Below are positions 10,000-20,455 of a DNA stretch of 64,000 nucleotides, one piece after another. The stretch lies in NCBI GenBank assembly GCA_010093485.1, contig MU001499.1, forward strand, positions 1,193,397-1,257,396. The letters are read 5' to 3'. The translations under genes were made by a program, and so were the position numbers. The stretch is from Karstenula rhodostoma CBS 690.94 (lineage: Eukaryota; Ascomycota; Dothideomycetes; Pleosporales; Didymosphaeriaceae). The notes under the pieces were generated by a model. It was not told where the DNA came from and ran no database searches. It saw only the letters and a program-made list of their open reading frames with translations. Numbering within the stretch: position 1 is the stretch's first letter; every line of letters starts with the position of its first letter.

Positions 10000-12033
10000 T
10001 CATGTATGACATTTAGGTATTAATCCATACACAACGCTCATTAGTCGGTACCCAGTGCCGAAGCAAACAGAGTGGCCGCTCTCCCTAGCGAATATTTCCA
10101 GACAAGATTCGAGGGTTTCCATAATGGTCCGACGAGGAGGGATTGTATTCTCTGATCCAACAGTGGTAGAAAGTGGTGCATCGACAGACAGTAGATGTAT
10201 ACATGTAGTCAGCGCCGCTGCGAAGAGATCCATCATGAAAGGTCGAGCAATCAGATGGACGTTGGCTGGAAATGCTCCACATTGGGCCATCATCGCCCGT
10301 TGGTGCACGATTAGCGCGAGGCAACACTCGAGCGAAGACCAATACGATGTGGGGTACACGCTCGGAGCGTCCGGATCCAAGGCGTAGTAACGATGTAGGA
10401 CCATGAGCACGCGCCGAAAGAAGATATCGGTCGTTGTGCGTATGATGTAGTTCTGGTTCTCTGCAGCTGCAACAGCCATTCGCATGACTCGCCTTACTTC
10501 CGTGTCGTAATGTAAGACTTCTTCATAGGATATCATTTCCATGCTCGTGTTGAGTCTGGTAAGAATTTCGTGGATGAGAGGATACGAGATCGGTATAAGG
10601 TCGCAGCTATCATGTGGCAGACCCTGCACGTTGTCAAGGGCGTTTGCTAAGAAAGCATCAGCTGGCAACGGAGAAGCCTGCCCAGTCACGAGGGATGTTT
10701 GGATGTCCATCTTGACAACTGCGTTCCATAGACGTTTGCGTTGCTCCCTCTCTTCGAATATGCTGGGCATCTCGTCTGGCTCGGGATTCCAACTTCTATG
10801 CAGCCCCATCATGATGGATAGACGAACAATGAGCCCCACAATATTCCAAGATGCATCAAGGGCCCAGCACGTAGCATAGCAAACCTGCTTGGCCTGAACA
10901 TGTAGGAATAATGTCCGGATGTTAGTCACTGTAGAGCGATACATAAAGGGTGTCTGTGCGAGACAGGCTTCGCTGGCGAAGAACAGTTCAGCAGCGACTT
11001 TGTCTTCGACGCCTGTGGCAGATGCGCCTAATCCTAGCACGGCGAGATACTGAGCAAGCCAACCCAGGTCGAAATTATCCGGAGTTTGCCAAAACTGCTG
11101 CACCTCCCCTTGAAATTTCGAGTTATCGAATACTTGGGTGCTGTCATATAGAGCGAAATAACTTTCCAAATACGTGGAAGCCATGTGACGATGGGTTTCG
11201 AATAGTCTCCGAACTTCTGGTGATGAGCGGTACGGGATGGATTCCGTCGATCCGAACGGAAAGTTACCAGGCAGGGCCAAGTCTTTACTGCAGTCACCTT
11301 GCATATGTGAGCGAACCGACATTGACAGCTGACTCTAATTAGCTTATGCACAGAAACAAATTACATGATACAGACCCATTCAAACGGGGGGTCGCCGAGG
11401 CCAGAAAGCGACTCAAGCTGCTTAACTTCAGTATTTACATCGGCAGAAGAGGTATACTACTCACCCTGGTCATAAGAACCCTCCAATGACCCGAGCCCCG
11501 TTTGCGTTGAAACCAAAGGCTCACGATCATTTCCGCATCGTCACCATCCACTACCAAAGGACCGGCCGAAAACGGAGGTTGCACCTTGTGCGTATACATA
11601 CAATCTCTTCCATGCCCCAGCCGAGCGCATCGGCTACAGCACGGCTGCCCCTTGTCGCATTTTACCTTGAGCCGATGACACCTTATACAAGACAAGGTTG
11701 CGCGGTCCCTTTTCTTGGCGATCCGTCCAGGTGCTGATTCTGTCTCGAGCGGGCTTGGATGACTACTCGACGAAGGACTCAACAATCCAGTTTGAGGTTC
11801 AATTGAACTTTGAGTCAAAGTGTGCTCGGGATAGATACAAATTTGATTCGCGCGCTGGCATCGCGAGCAGCTTGGCTTGAGCTTGTCACACCGACGCTTG
11901 GAGTCCTTGCAGCGTGTGCACTATGCTCATAGGTACAACGTTAGCTGAGTTACAAAAGTGGGTTTGCGTACCAAGTGTCTAAGCGACTTTGTACCAGGGA
12001 GTATCGTACCGTCTGAATTTCCCGTGCGGGCAT
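10000..12033 (-). CDS. Fungal transcription factor with two tandem Zn2Cys6 clusters
   Basis: Modelled exons 12010-12033, 11465-11920 and 10000-11328, 602 aa. Exon 1 is eight codons (MPAREIQT); exon 2 opens directly on the first zinc cysteine. Cluster 1 is CTRC-x6-C-x6-CSRC-x6-C (residues 9-36) and cluster 2 is CIRC-x6-C-x6-CSRC-x8-C about 60 residues on. Both have the lysine/arginine-rich loop of GAL4-type DNA-binding domains. Exon 3 has the helical fungal 'middle homology' type region (for example VRRLFETHRHMASTYLESYF), where ligand or co-regulator control usually sits. Intron 1 (11921-12009) is entirely an introner-like element. The 136-nt gap 11329-11464 may hide a micro-exon near 11372-11424, readable as KQLESLSGLGDPPFEW, so that join is uncertain. 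Target genes are unknown. Confidence 0.75.
11921..12009 (-). mobile_element. Introner-like element, copy 1 (89 nt)
   Basis: On the minus strand it starts GTACGATACTCCC and ends GAGCATAG, so the element ends coincide with the splice sites of intron 1 of the dual Zn2Cys6 gene. It contains GGTACAAAGTCGC, the block AAACCCACTTTT and the branch-like AACTCAGCTAAC. All are shared in the same order with the element at 41413-41513; a net 12-nt internal length difference separates them. The ends are imperfect inverted repeats (GATACTC / CTATGCTC, each followed within a few bases by GGTACAA). No clear target duplication remains at this copy. Confidence 0.8.
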
Positions 12034-12604
12034 TCTGAAAGGGCGAGCTATGTATGCCGCAGTGCATAGTCAATCGGCGACAACCGCGCGGGTCCGCCAT
12101 CGGTTTTATAATTGAGGGAGCCTGACCGATAGAGGTGCGGCCGCAATGATCGACTATCGCCGACTGAGCCTAACGCCAGAGGGACTAGTGCGGCTAACGT
12201 GTGGAGGAGCGGCAAGCTACTTTGCAACTTTGGAGATTCAGGTAGAATCTCAATACGTCAGTGATCCAGAGATACATAGATACATAATGTGTAATTCGGC
12301 CCCTAGGTTGTAGTTGGGGCCGATTTCGGGCTATTCGTTCGCCGTGTGAGGCGAGAAGGATTAGGAGCAGGCTCCCAGTGGAAGAGCTATCATTGGCTTG
12401 TCTGTCGTTTGCTCGCGCACCTTTACTACTTGTACTCGAATATATTTCTGAATGAGAATGTCCTCGCACAAAAAAAAAAAAGCACGGATGACCGCTCAAT
12501 GACTGCTCCAGAGCAGGCCTGCATGGACGCTGAAACCGAGTAACGTGAATGTTGATGTACTTACTCGCACGCAGCTCTTCCCTCGACAATCGGGGCCTTC
12601 TGCT
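12034..12604. other. Intergenic, regulator promoter to mARC-like 3' end
   Basis: Contains the TATA-like site noted separately and an A13 tract at about 12471. No gene recognised. Confidence 0.4.
12104..12110 (-). promoter_or_regulatory. Putative TATA box of the dual-cluster regulator
   Basis: TATAAAA on the minus strand, 71 bases upstream of the chosen ATG at 12033. Position and sequence fit a core promoter element; no further support. Confidence 0.35.
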
Positions 12605-13856
12605 TCATCCGATGCCGGGCCAATCTACGAATGTCAGCAAATGATAAACGGTGTGCTCTAAACAATGTAGCTTACTGAAAGCTGTTCGATCCTTGTTGCG
12701 GTCAGTCACGACGGCTTCGTCTCCGACCTTGAAGACTTGTCCGTTATCCCTCCCTCTCCAAAAAGCATATCTACCAAAGACTGGGCTCCACTTGGCGCCT
12801 TTGTCGACCCTCCTATCCTTTTGGAGCATCTTCAGGACTTGACCTGCTCCACCAGTTCCTGGCTTGCCTGTCTCGTAGTCGACGTTGATACTCGTACAGC
12901 GTACGCAGTTGTGCTTCATGACGAGGTCAACGCTGCCGATCCGTACCTGTCTCCAGTAGTCTTCTTCCCAAGCCTCGTCGGCGCCGGACAAGACAATGTT
13001 GGGACGAAACTTTGTGACATCCATGGGTTCGTCTGGGGCCAGCCTCGATGAGACATTGTCAAGCGAGGTCGACGATACCACCAAATATGGTGCGCAATCG
13101 GCGAAGGTGATCTTGGGGGTCTGTGGTATAGCGGAGCCGAGCAAAGGAATACGAGCTAGTAGAGACGGGTTCTGCGTCTGCACCAGATCCATCCACAGGA
13201 CTTCACGCTTGTTGTCGCCCAGGTAAGCCAGCACGACTTGATAACCGAAACATGCGGAGAACCATGCGCTGTACTCATTCGGCATCTCGAAGGCCGCAGT
13301 TGGGCTCCCATGCATGTCTACATTGATTGGTTCCAGCTTCTCTGTGTCTGGCGTGAGTGGAACGCTCAGTGTTTTTGATTTCTCTTCCCTGCCAAATGCT
13401 CTGAAGGTAACATTGACTACCGCTCTCCCGTCTTTTCGGTCTTCGATGGAGGTGAGAAACTGGGTCATGTCCGGGTATGTTGAAACCGTCATGTTCTTGT
13501 AGCCCTCTGGTACAACTTGGAGCAGCATGAACACCCCTACCAATGTCAGATAGGGCACAAAAGCAAGTGGCTCAAGAGGCAAACTACGTACGATCGTGTT
13601 CGAAGCCATGCTTGGTCGCCAAGGCCGATTTGAGCTTGGTGGGGCGAAGAGACTTGATGGGATACACATATATCTGATTTCATAGATCAGCAACGAGGAC
13701 GTGTCTAAAGACGTTAAGCAGTACCTCGCTTATCTGCAATGACTTCGCCTTGGTAGACCTGGTCTGCAAGGCAAGGACGGCGTGGTAGAGGATTAGAAGG
13801 GCTATGGCTGCTCCGGCAACGATGAGGCTTCGCTCAGTGAGTAAAGTGTGGGACAT
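12605..13856 (-). CDS. MOSC-domain protein, mARC-like molybdenum enzyme
   Basis: Exons 13725-13856, about 13592-13673, 12676-13536 and 12605-12624, 364 aa. Residues ~11-31 form a membrane anchor (LIVAGAAIALLILYHAVLAL). The MOSC N-terminal beta-barrel start follows (ISEIYVYPIKSLRPTKL ... FEHDRVFMLLQVVPEGYKNM), then the MOSC core with the cofactor-binding stretch KHNCVRCTSINVDYETG. The end DRTAFNWPGIG comes from a 20-nt last exon. mARC proteins at the outer mitochondrial membrane reduce N-hydroxylated compounds with cytochrome b5 and its reductase. The second exon lies in a different frame from the largest open frame, and the join was chosen because it restores the YPIKSL motif. Its lower boundary may be off by one base. 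Confidence 0.83.
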
Positions 13857-15028
13857 TGTGACGTAAAGGCAGGTCAAGCTGCAAGCAAGACAGTATTGAT
13901 TTTCAACCACTGGGGTTACACACGAGCACGAGGTGGAGAGGCTTTCACCGTCGAAGCTGAGGCGGGATGTGGGGTTCGCACGAATGGCGAAATTTGCGAG
14001 AGCGGCATGTCATCCGTAGCGTACGCCCTACCTACACAGCGCCCTGGTACAAGTGCATTCCCTCGTTGCTGAAGTACCTGCAGCAGGTTGAGCTATGTTT
14101 ACCTTGTAGAGCAAGTACCTCGGTGTTCTTCCCTATCAAACGCATAATCACTCTCGCCGAGATTTCTCTCCAAACCACCCTCTCCGGCGGACGCACTGCC
14201 TACACTGACGGCTGCAACGACAGTACCTTAGCTGGGGACCTTGTTGCGCATGCTTCGAGGAGCGGTGGAAAGGTGCGGCATTTCGGAGAGGGCGAGGGCA
14301 GTGCTCGTGACGGGCCTTCGACGGCGGGTGGTTGGTGCCCAAAGCCCAAGCCTGGCTTCGGGCGTTCCTGAAGGCGAAAGCGGGCCACGGCACACCCGCT
14401 GCAGGGGCGAAGACGCTGCCACCATGCAACGAGGTGTCAACATGGCAACGGAACAAGAGTGGCGTCGTGGCGCAGCGCTCGTCTTTGCTGGCTTTCCCGG
14501 CCGAAGCTGGGGTGGGGCTGGCTTGGGCGGTTGGCAACGTCATGCCAACCCTGTCTGCCGGCGCACGCACTCGGACACGGACGTGGACATGGATGGGTGA
14601 ATGCCAGTGACGCGCGCGGTGAAAAGTCGACGGCGGGAAGCGACCTGGGCCTGCGCGTGCGGCTTGCGACTTGTGGCCTGTGACCTGTGACTCTCTCTGC
14701 ACTGCACTGCACCTCGCCCTCTCCTCCACCAACTTCCCTCGACCCCTCGCCCAGTTGCCAACCGTCAGCCCAGCTGCCAACCCGCCTGTCAACCCACACT
14801 GCGCTAGGCTCCGCCCGCACCACCACAGCTACCTGACGCCTACCTCGAGCTCGAGCTGAGCCCAAGGCCGAACGCAACAGAAGCCTCTCCCAACCGCAGT
14901 GCGCCTCTTGCGCCACCACCTTCGTCTCCGACATATAGCGCCTTCGAACCCCGGCCTGCCTGCGACGCACCCACGACCGTCGCGGCCAACCCACGGCCTG
15001 CCGCCATCCACGCCGCAGCCGCGACAGC
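13857..15028. promoter_or_regulatory. Divergent promoter region, mARC-like / patatin-like genes
   Basis: About 1.2 kb between divergent start codons. 14690-14990 is strongly C/T-rich on the plus strand and probably forms promoter and 5'UTR of the patatin-like gene. Long open frames here are GC-driven and carry no recognisable domain. Confidence 0.35.
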
Positions 15029-16992
15029 ATGGCGAACAATGGCATCCGCCGCAAGGACACCACAAAGGGTCCGCCGCTGCGCATCCTCTCACTAGGTACG
15101 TCCGAACTGCATGCTTCCGAAGACGGGCACTGACGCGGGGCAGATGGCGGGGGTGTGCGCGGCTACTCGATGCTCATCATCCTCCAAGAACTGATGCACC
15201 GAACCTTCGTCGAGACCGAGGGAAGGGCCCCGAAGCGACACGAAATCCCGAAGCCATGCGACCACTTCGACCTCATCGGAGGCACCGGCACCGGCGGCCT
15301 CATCGCCATCATGCTGGGACGCCTGCGCATGGATGTAGACACATGCAAAGACGTCTACGTGCGCATGACGAAGCGCGTCTTCGAGACAGACAAGACCTTC
15401 GCCGGCATCCCGTACCGACACACCCTGTTCAAAGCGTCCAAGCTCGAAGATGCAATCATGGAGTGCGTGCGCGAACACACCGTCTACGACGACGAGGGCA
15501 ACGACAGTGAGAACGCAATGTCCTCCAGAGTGGATCTGCGCACACCCATGACGCCTGGCAGCGCATACCCAAACAGGATGGAACGAAGCGCAAGCACTTC
15601 CAGCAGATACAGCCAGATTGGCATGGCCCCAGTGAACCAGCGCATCGCCGCTCTCAAGTGGGGCAACCCCCATGCACGTCTCTACGACAACAGAGAAGAG
15701 CGCACAAAGACGTGAGTAACATGCTCCTTGCACACAGGACACACTTTGACCGTCACAGCGCCGTCACGGCTGTCTACAAGGGCTCCAAGAGCGCCAGCAC
15801 CGGTCAGATACTCCTACGCTCCTACGATTCCCGAAAAGAAACATCGGTAGAGCCCCATGCCACCATATGGCAGGCTGGTCGGGCGACGTGCGCAACCCTG
15901 CTCGCTTTCAAGCCCATTCGAGTCGGCCAATCGGATTTTCTAGACGAAGGCGTCGGCAAATACAACCCAGCACCCATGATCCTCGACGAGGCTGTTTGCA
16001 ACGAGTGGCCTGGTCGCGAAGTGGGTGTCTTCGTTAGCATTGGCACCGGAAAAAGACCTGAAGGGACGAATCAACAAGCACATCTGTGGTGGGAAGGTTT
16101 CGTTTCAACCGGCATTGGAGATTTCGCCGAGGCCAGGCGGAGATTGATCACCAAAATTGAAGACTGCGAAAAAATACACCAGTCCATGAAAGATCATCTG
16201 GCCAAGCGAGGAGTCAATCAGGAGCATTATTACCGACTCAACGTCAATGTGGGTGTCGGAGAATTCGGCATGAATGAGTGGAATCGCCTCGCCGAAATCA
16301 GCTCCAGCACGCGCATGTATCTGGGGGACAAAGAGGTACAATCCAAGACGCTCGACTCAGCCAACAAGCTTGCGCGGATACATTTTGCGAAAGTGAGGTG
16401 GGAAAGAGCAGACAAGGGACTGCCACCACGCGGCGGCCAGGTACAACAGTTGAAGAGTCCCTACGAGCGTGCCTTCCCTACGGTACCGGATGCTTCTCCG
16501 TTAGCCATCGAGCTTCCTGCAGAAGAAGTCACCCCCAACTTCTACTCGCACCAGAAACAGGAACCCGACATCATGCTCCATCCGGCCTATCGTCGTGCGT
16601 CAGATAACGACAAGTTTGCCGTTGTATCTTCCGACGAGTATCCCGAGCCCATTGACTCTGCCTTGAGCCCCCGTTACTCGGGAGAATTCATGAACCGCAG
16701 ATCCGGGGAGCAGTTCACAGTAGGCTCATCGCACAACTCGCCACGAGTGAGCAATCTCAGTTTCGAGGAACAACATCCGGGCAGTTCATATACAAATCAT
16801 CCACCTCCCAGGCCACCAAAGACACCTTTCGAGGATGGTTCAAGACCAGCGGATTTGACTAGTGGTCCACCGCTATCGCCGCCTCCGACTTCGTCCTTGC
16901 CCAGACCACCCCCTGGAGCGCCGCTACCATATCCCGACACGGACGGGCCGCCACCTGTCAACATGTCAAGGAAACCGGAATTCAGACGATGA
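15029..16992 (+). CDS. Patatin-like phospholipase family protein, nucleophile Ser replaced
   Basis: Exons 15029-15095, 15144-15711 and 15759-16992, 622 aa. The patatin oxyanion-hole motif DGGGVRGYS is at residues 23-31. The nucleophile elbow normally written GxSxG reads GTGTG (residues 69-73) within DLIGGTGTGGLIAIMLGRL, so the catalytic serine position is Gly71. The catalytic aspartate region reads FLDEGVGKYNP (Asp274) instead of the usual DGG/DGA. The rest of the fold, including TAVTAVYKG, IWQAGRATCATLLAF and VSIGTGK, is well kept. The C-terminal ~200 residues are disordered, Pro/Ser-rich and end in a PPP-containing tail. Active family members hydrolyse acyl lipids; this one may be a pseudoenzyme or use another residue. 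Introns have donors GTACGT and GTGAGT. Confidence 0.85.
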
Positions 16993-17765
16993 TGGAGTTC
17001 ATGGTCACGACCGTAATGTGTTATACTACGCTTGTCTATTCCAATATTTCTTCTTTCGCCTTGGCGTAATTCTGGATTGACGTACGCTTGGGATACCGGC
17101 AGCCGCCCGCCACTGTCGATTGTGCCCAGGCAGCAGCTTGTACACTGTCCTAAGCTGCTGGGTCGGCAACATGTACGGTTTCTTTTTGTCGCATATGGTG
17201 TGCGTGCACTGGCAATGAGTTTACAGATACCCTTCCATTTATAGTAGCACTCGACTAGCATTCTCACTAGTTTTGACTCGCAAAAAAAAAAAAAATCTTG
17301 CTTTGTGTGATTTGTCTGTCTGTGTTTTATCTGTTTCGTACAGATTGTTAGAAAAGGACCGACGGGTGACCTCGGGAGCATGTTTCGCCCCCAGGGATTT
17401 AAACGTTTCGCTACCCCGCGCCAGTAGGATTAAGGTATTAAGCTTAATTGTGCAGCTATCGACGGTTGCCTGTTTGGGGAGGTAGGGTACGTATGGATGA
17501 CGGCATGGGGGTTTATTTTTTTTTTTTTAAAAAAAAGGGAGGATTTACATATTTAACAGTATTGTGAGTTGGAGATTGGAAGTACAGTTTTTGTTCCAAC
17601 GTCATTCCTCGACGCACGGTGGAACGCGCAATCTCGCTGCCAAACCGGGCGCCCCCCTTCCCTGCAGTGGCTAGCATCTGTCCTTGCAGCATCGAGACTC
17701 GCTTTCCTCGCTGCGTGCACTCCTGCGAACACCTCTTACGCAGTGTCCTGCACTTGTGCGGGCTG
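16993..17765. other. Intergenic with A/T homopolymer tracts
   Basis: An A13 tract near 17281 and a T-tract followed directly by an A-tract near 17516-17537. These lie between convergent genes and may include poly(A)-signal regions. No coding signal. Confidence 0.45.
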
Positions 17766-18284
17766 CTAGTCGTCCTCGGGCTCCTCGTAGCCTGCGAAGA
17801 CTAGGCATGTCTCGTGCTCTTCCTCGTGCGATGGGCCATCGTGTGTCTCGCTCTGATCTCCTGCTTCGGCTTCCTCGCACTCGAAGCCAGCCTGGGTGCG
17901 GGCGTGGGAGTGCGTTGGGGTGGTGTCTGCTTCGTCTGCGCGGGGGGAGAGCGGGTGTTGCGCGCTGGAAGGAGGGTAGTGATTGTAGGTGTGTGGGCTG
18001 CGATGGGGTACGTTTGGAGGATGTATGTGGAAGTGCGCAGCGGGAGGGGGAGGCTGCGCGAACGAGATGTAGGGATGGAGTTGGCTACGATAGTCTGGGC
18101 TGAATTCTGGGCGGGTGTAGTGGTGCGTGAGATGCTGTGGATGCATGCGAGCATGGCAGTGGTGGTGGGCAGGCAGATGGTGGGGATGTTGTACGCGTCG
18201 TTCGAATGCCTTGTGGGTCTCGAGGCCGGGCGTCCATCGCGAGGAAGACTCGAGGGGCGTTTGTCTGGCGGTGAGGTCTGACAT
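17766..18284 (-). CDS. Hypothetical His/Pro-rich protein with acidic C-terminus
   Basis: Single-exon 172-aa frame beginning MSDLTARQTPLESSSRW. The middle is unusually rich in His, Pro and Tyr (for example HHLPAHHHCHARMHPQHLTHH). The end is strongly acidic and finishes EEHETCLVFAGYEEPEDD. No known domain recognised. Support is the real ATG, the clean frame and the non-random transition from His/Pro-rich to acidic composition. It could be a spurious GC-rich frame. Confidence 0.4.
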   Translation of the reverse strand: MSDLTARQTPLESSSRWTPGLETHKAFERRVQHPHHLPAHHHCHARMHPQHLTHHYTRPEFSPDYRSQLHPYISFAQPPPPAAHFHIHPPNVPHRSPHTYNHYPPSSAQHPLSPRADEADTTPTHSHARTQAGFECEEAEAGDQSETHDGPSHEEEHETCLVFAGYEEPEDD

Positions 18285-18800
18285 GTCGCTCTCCGGTATG
18301 AAAGGTTTGGTGGATCGGGAGTAATGTGAGTACACCTTCAGAGCAGAACCTAGAATGGGGTGTTGGAACAGATAGACAGTTCTTGGACATAGGCACCGTT
18401 CTCGAGAAGGGGTATGCAAACGACCGCACTTCCATTGTGAATTCACACGTAAATATTCCATTGGTGTTTCATATTTTGATCGCAACAGGAGGTTTGCAAT
18501 GCGTTATCATGTTTGAGAATGTGTCTATTAGTGTGCGGGAACAGAACAAACTGTACCAAAGAAGGACTTTATCTGTATCATCGCGATCACGCTTGATGAA
18601 GACGGTTTGACAAAACAGGGCGGCTACAACTGACTACATAGCTCGAGCTCAGGGAATTAACGGTAAGTCACATCAACATACCTACATCTAAATCAATCCA
18701 GCCGCAAACTCTGCCGGTGGCTTACTCAGCGCCCATTGCTATGGCTTACATACGTGCTGTTGGCAGTTTATCTGCTGGGTTCCTCCAAACTTGATAATCA
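18285..18800. other. Intergenic
   Basis: No gene, RNA or repeat recognised between two small minus-strand frames. Confidence 0.4.
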
Positions 18801-19217
18801 CTAGTACCTACGCCCGCGTCTTCCGCCATATCCATAGCCGCCATAACTTCGTCCATAACTGGGACTATAGCCACCATACCTTGGGCTATATCCTCCGTAA
18901 CTAGGACTATACCCTCCATAACTTGGGCTATATCCTCCATAACTTGGGCTATAGCCACCATAGCTTCTTCCATAACGTGGGCTGTCATAACTTGAACTGT
19001 AGCCACCATAACTTGGGCTGTAATAACTTGGACTACCGTAGAAGCCGTCCGAGCCGTACTCCCCGTAGAAACCTCCAGACCCGTAGGAGTCGTATCCACT
19101 GCCGTAGTCGTCCGAATCATACGGGGCAAAGAATTCGTATCCCCCCTCAGAGTTGCCATCGTATTCAAATTCTCCGCCCTCGCCGGTCTCCGGGTGCTGC
19201 CAAAGTACACGAGGCAT
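18801..19217 (-). CDS. Tyr/Gly/Ser repeat protein
   Basis: Single exon, 138 aa, starting MPRVLWQHPETGEGGEFEYDG. An acidic segment with GSGYDSYGSGG is followed by tandem heptads GGYSPSY (seven-residue, 21-bp period), with variants GRSYGGY and DSPRYG, then a basic end GGRRGRRY. Such Y/G/S-rich low-complexity chains resemble prion-like or adhesive/structural proteins. No signal peptide is seen, so an intracellular, possibly condensate-forming role is a guess. Alternative frames over the same repeats are also open because the period is a multiple of three; this frame has the most coherent composition. Confidence 0.55.
   Translation of the reverse strand: MPRVLWQHPETGEGGEFEYDGNSEGGYEFFAPYDSDDYGSGYDSYGSGGFYGEYGSDGFYGSPSYYSPSYGGYSSSYDSPRYGRSYGGYSPSYGGYSPSYGGYSPSYGGYSPRYGGYSPSYGRSYGGYGYGGRRGRRY
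18836..18990 (-). repeat. 21-bp tandem repeat encoding GGYSPSY
   Basis: On the plus strand, units like CCATAACTTGGGCTATATCCT recur with substitutions about six times. The period is 21 bp and stays in frame with the Tyr-rich protein. Confidence 0.7.
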
Positions 19218-20089
19218 GTTGGATCTGAGATTGCGGAAAAGTCGCTGGGATAGGGTCGAGTGTTGGGTTGCTGTTGAGCTTGTGGTGTGAGAAGTAGTTG
19301 GTGTGGAAACTCTGGAAAGTGGGCGACGGGGTAGGATATAGTGCCGGGAGCTCGCAATGCTGAGCTGGCATCGTGGGAAGCGTTCATCGGTTGCTGACGT
19401 ATGTGCTTGCTTTCCTAGCACGACACGTTAGAATTCAAGTGAAGGGATATCGTCGCTATTTTACACTGCTATCCGTGATGAATATCCATGGTAGGCTACA
19501 TCTACGATAGAACATTGCTCTGTAAAGTTATGACATATGCCAGGACTTGTACAGACATTCCAATACGTGTGGCAGAAAATGCCTAATTAGGGTCATGATT
19601 GCGTCGTACAAGCGCCGCGTGTTATTTGAATGAAGTCAACGGGAGCTTGTTTTTCCTGGTATCACTTAGTGAAGTTTAGTTGCAGTTGATAGAAGTCTAG
19701 AAATGGAAAAGTTGACGAAAGTGCGAGGTCGTAGATACAGTAGAGGAAGCTACACAATGCTGAGCTGTCGCTACAAGCGGTGCTCACAACTTGCTGAAGA
19801 ATTTGCTTTGGCTACTTGAGAGTATACTTGATAGAGGAGCTACGTGAATACTGGTTGCTGGATTTTGAGCATGTGCAATGGTAGAATTTAGATGTGGTAC
19901 TTTTCTGTCAAATACAATACCTTCAAGACACATCGGAATTATTTGAAGGCATGTGATTTCCATGATGATTGTGAACCCTTTGACAGATTGATTACCGTCC
20001 CCATATATGACTTTTTTGAGCCAGCTTGTAATCTTTAGATAAGGCACATGAACGTGTGGAAGGTGATACAAGTAATAGCTAGGTGGTGC
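19218..20089. other. Intergenic
   Basis: AT-richer spacer between two minus-strand low-complexity genes. Nothing recognised. Confidence 0.4.
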
Positions 20090-20455
20090 CTAATTTGAGT
20101 CCGAAGAAGAAGAAACAACCACTACACCTGAACTGTGTAAAATACTTTCTTCGGCACGAGTTAGTCTTCGTTGGAGATGTACTCGGACACGTCGACCCCT
20201 TCTCTGTCCGCTTTCGGAAGACTCAGAATCATCGCTAGAGCTAGTTTCGCTTGATTCTGTCTCGTCACTTGAGTATTCCCAACAGTATCCCGCGTAATAG
20301 CCCTCTCTGGCGGCTTCGCTAAACCCGCCATAGCCCATACCCCCAGGAAATCCGTATTCTTCATCGCTAGTGCTTGCGGAGCCTCCCGCCTCGGAGTCAG
20401 ACTCCGAGCTGTCGACAACATGGCGTCTAGAGCTTCTTCGATTCCGATCGCTCAT
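20090..20455 (-). CDS. Small Ser/Glu/Asp-rich hypothetical protein
   Basis: Single exon, 121 aa, starting MSDRNRRSSRRHVVDSSESD. It has a basic start, a Gly/Tyr patch (GGMGYGGFSEAAREGYYAGY), a long Ser/Glu/Asp stretch (SSETSSSDDSESSES), a basic QRRGRRVRVHLQRR segment and a Ser-rich end. Composition resembles the neighbouring low-complexity gene at 18801-19217, and the pair may belong to one family of small disordered proteins. The Ser-acidic blocks would be casein-kinase-type phosphorylation targets (inference). Confidence 0.5.
   Translation of the reverse strand: MSDRNRRSSRRHVVDSSESDSEAGGSASTSDEEYGFPGGMGYGGFSEAAREGYYAGYCWEYSSDETESSETSSSDDSESSESGQRRGRRVRVHLQRRLTRAEESILHSSGVVVVSSSSDSN

Noticed and set aside
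18746..19387. 213-aa minus frame over the Tyr repeat
   Set aside because: Alternative frame opened by the 21-bp period; composition (VMEDIAQVMEG repeats) less coherent than GGYSPSY and start poorly placed.
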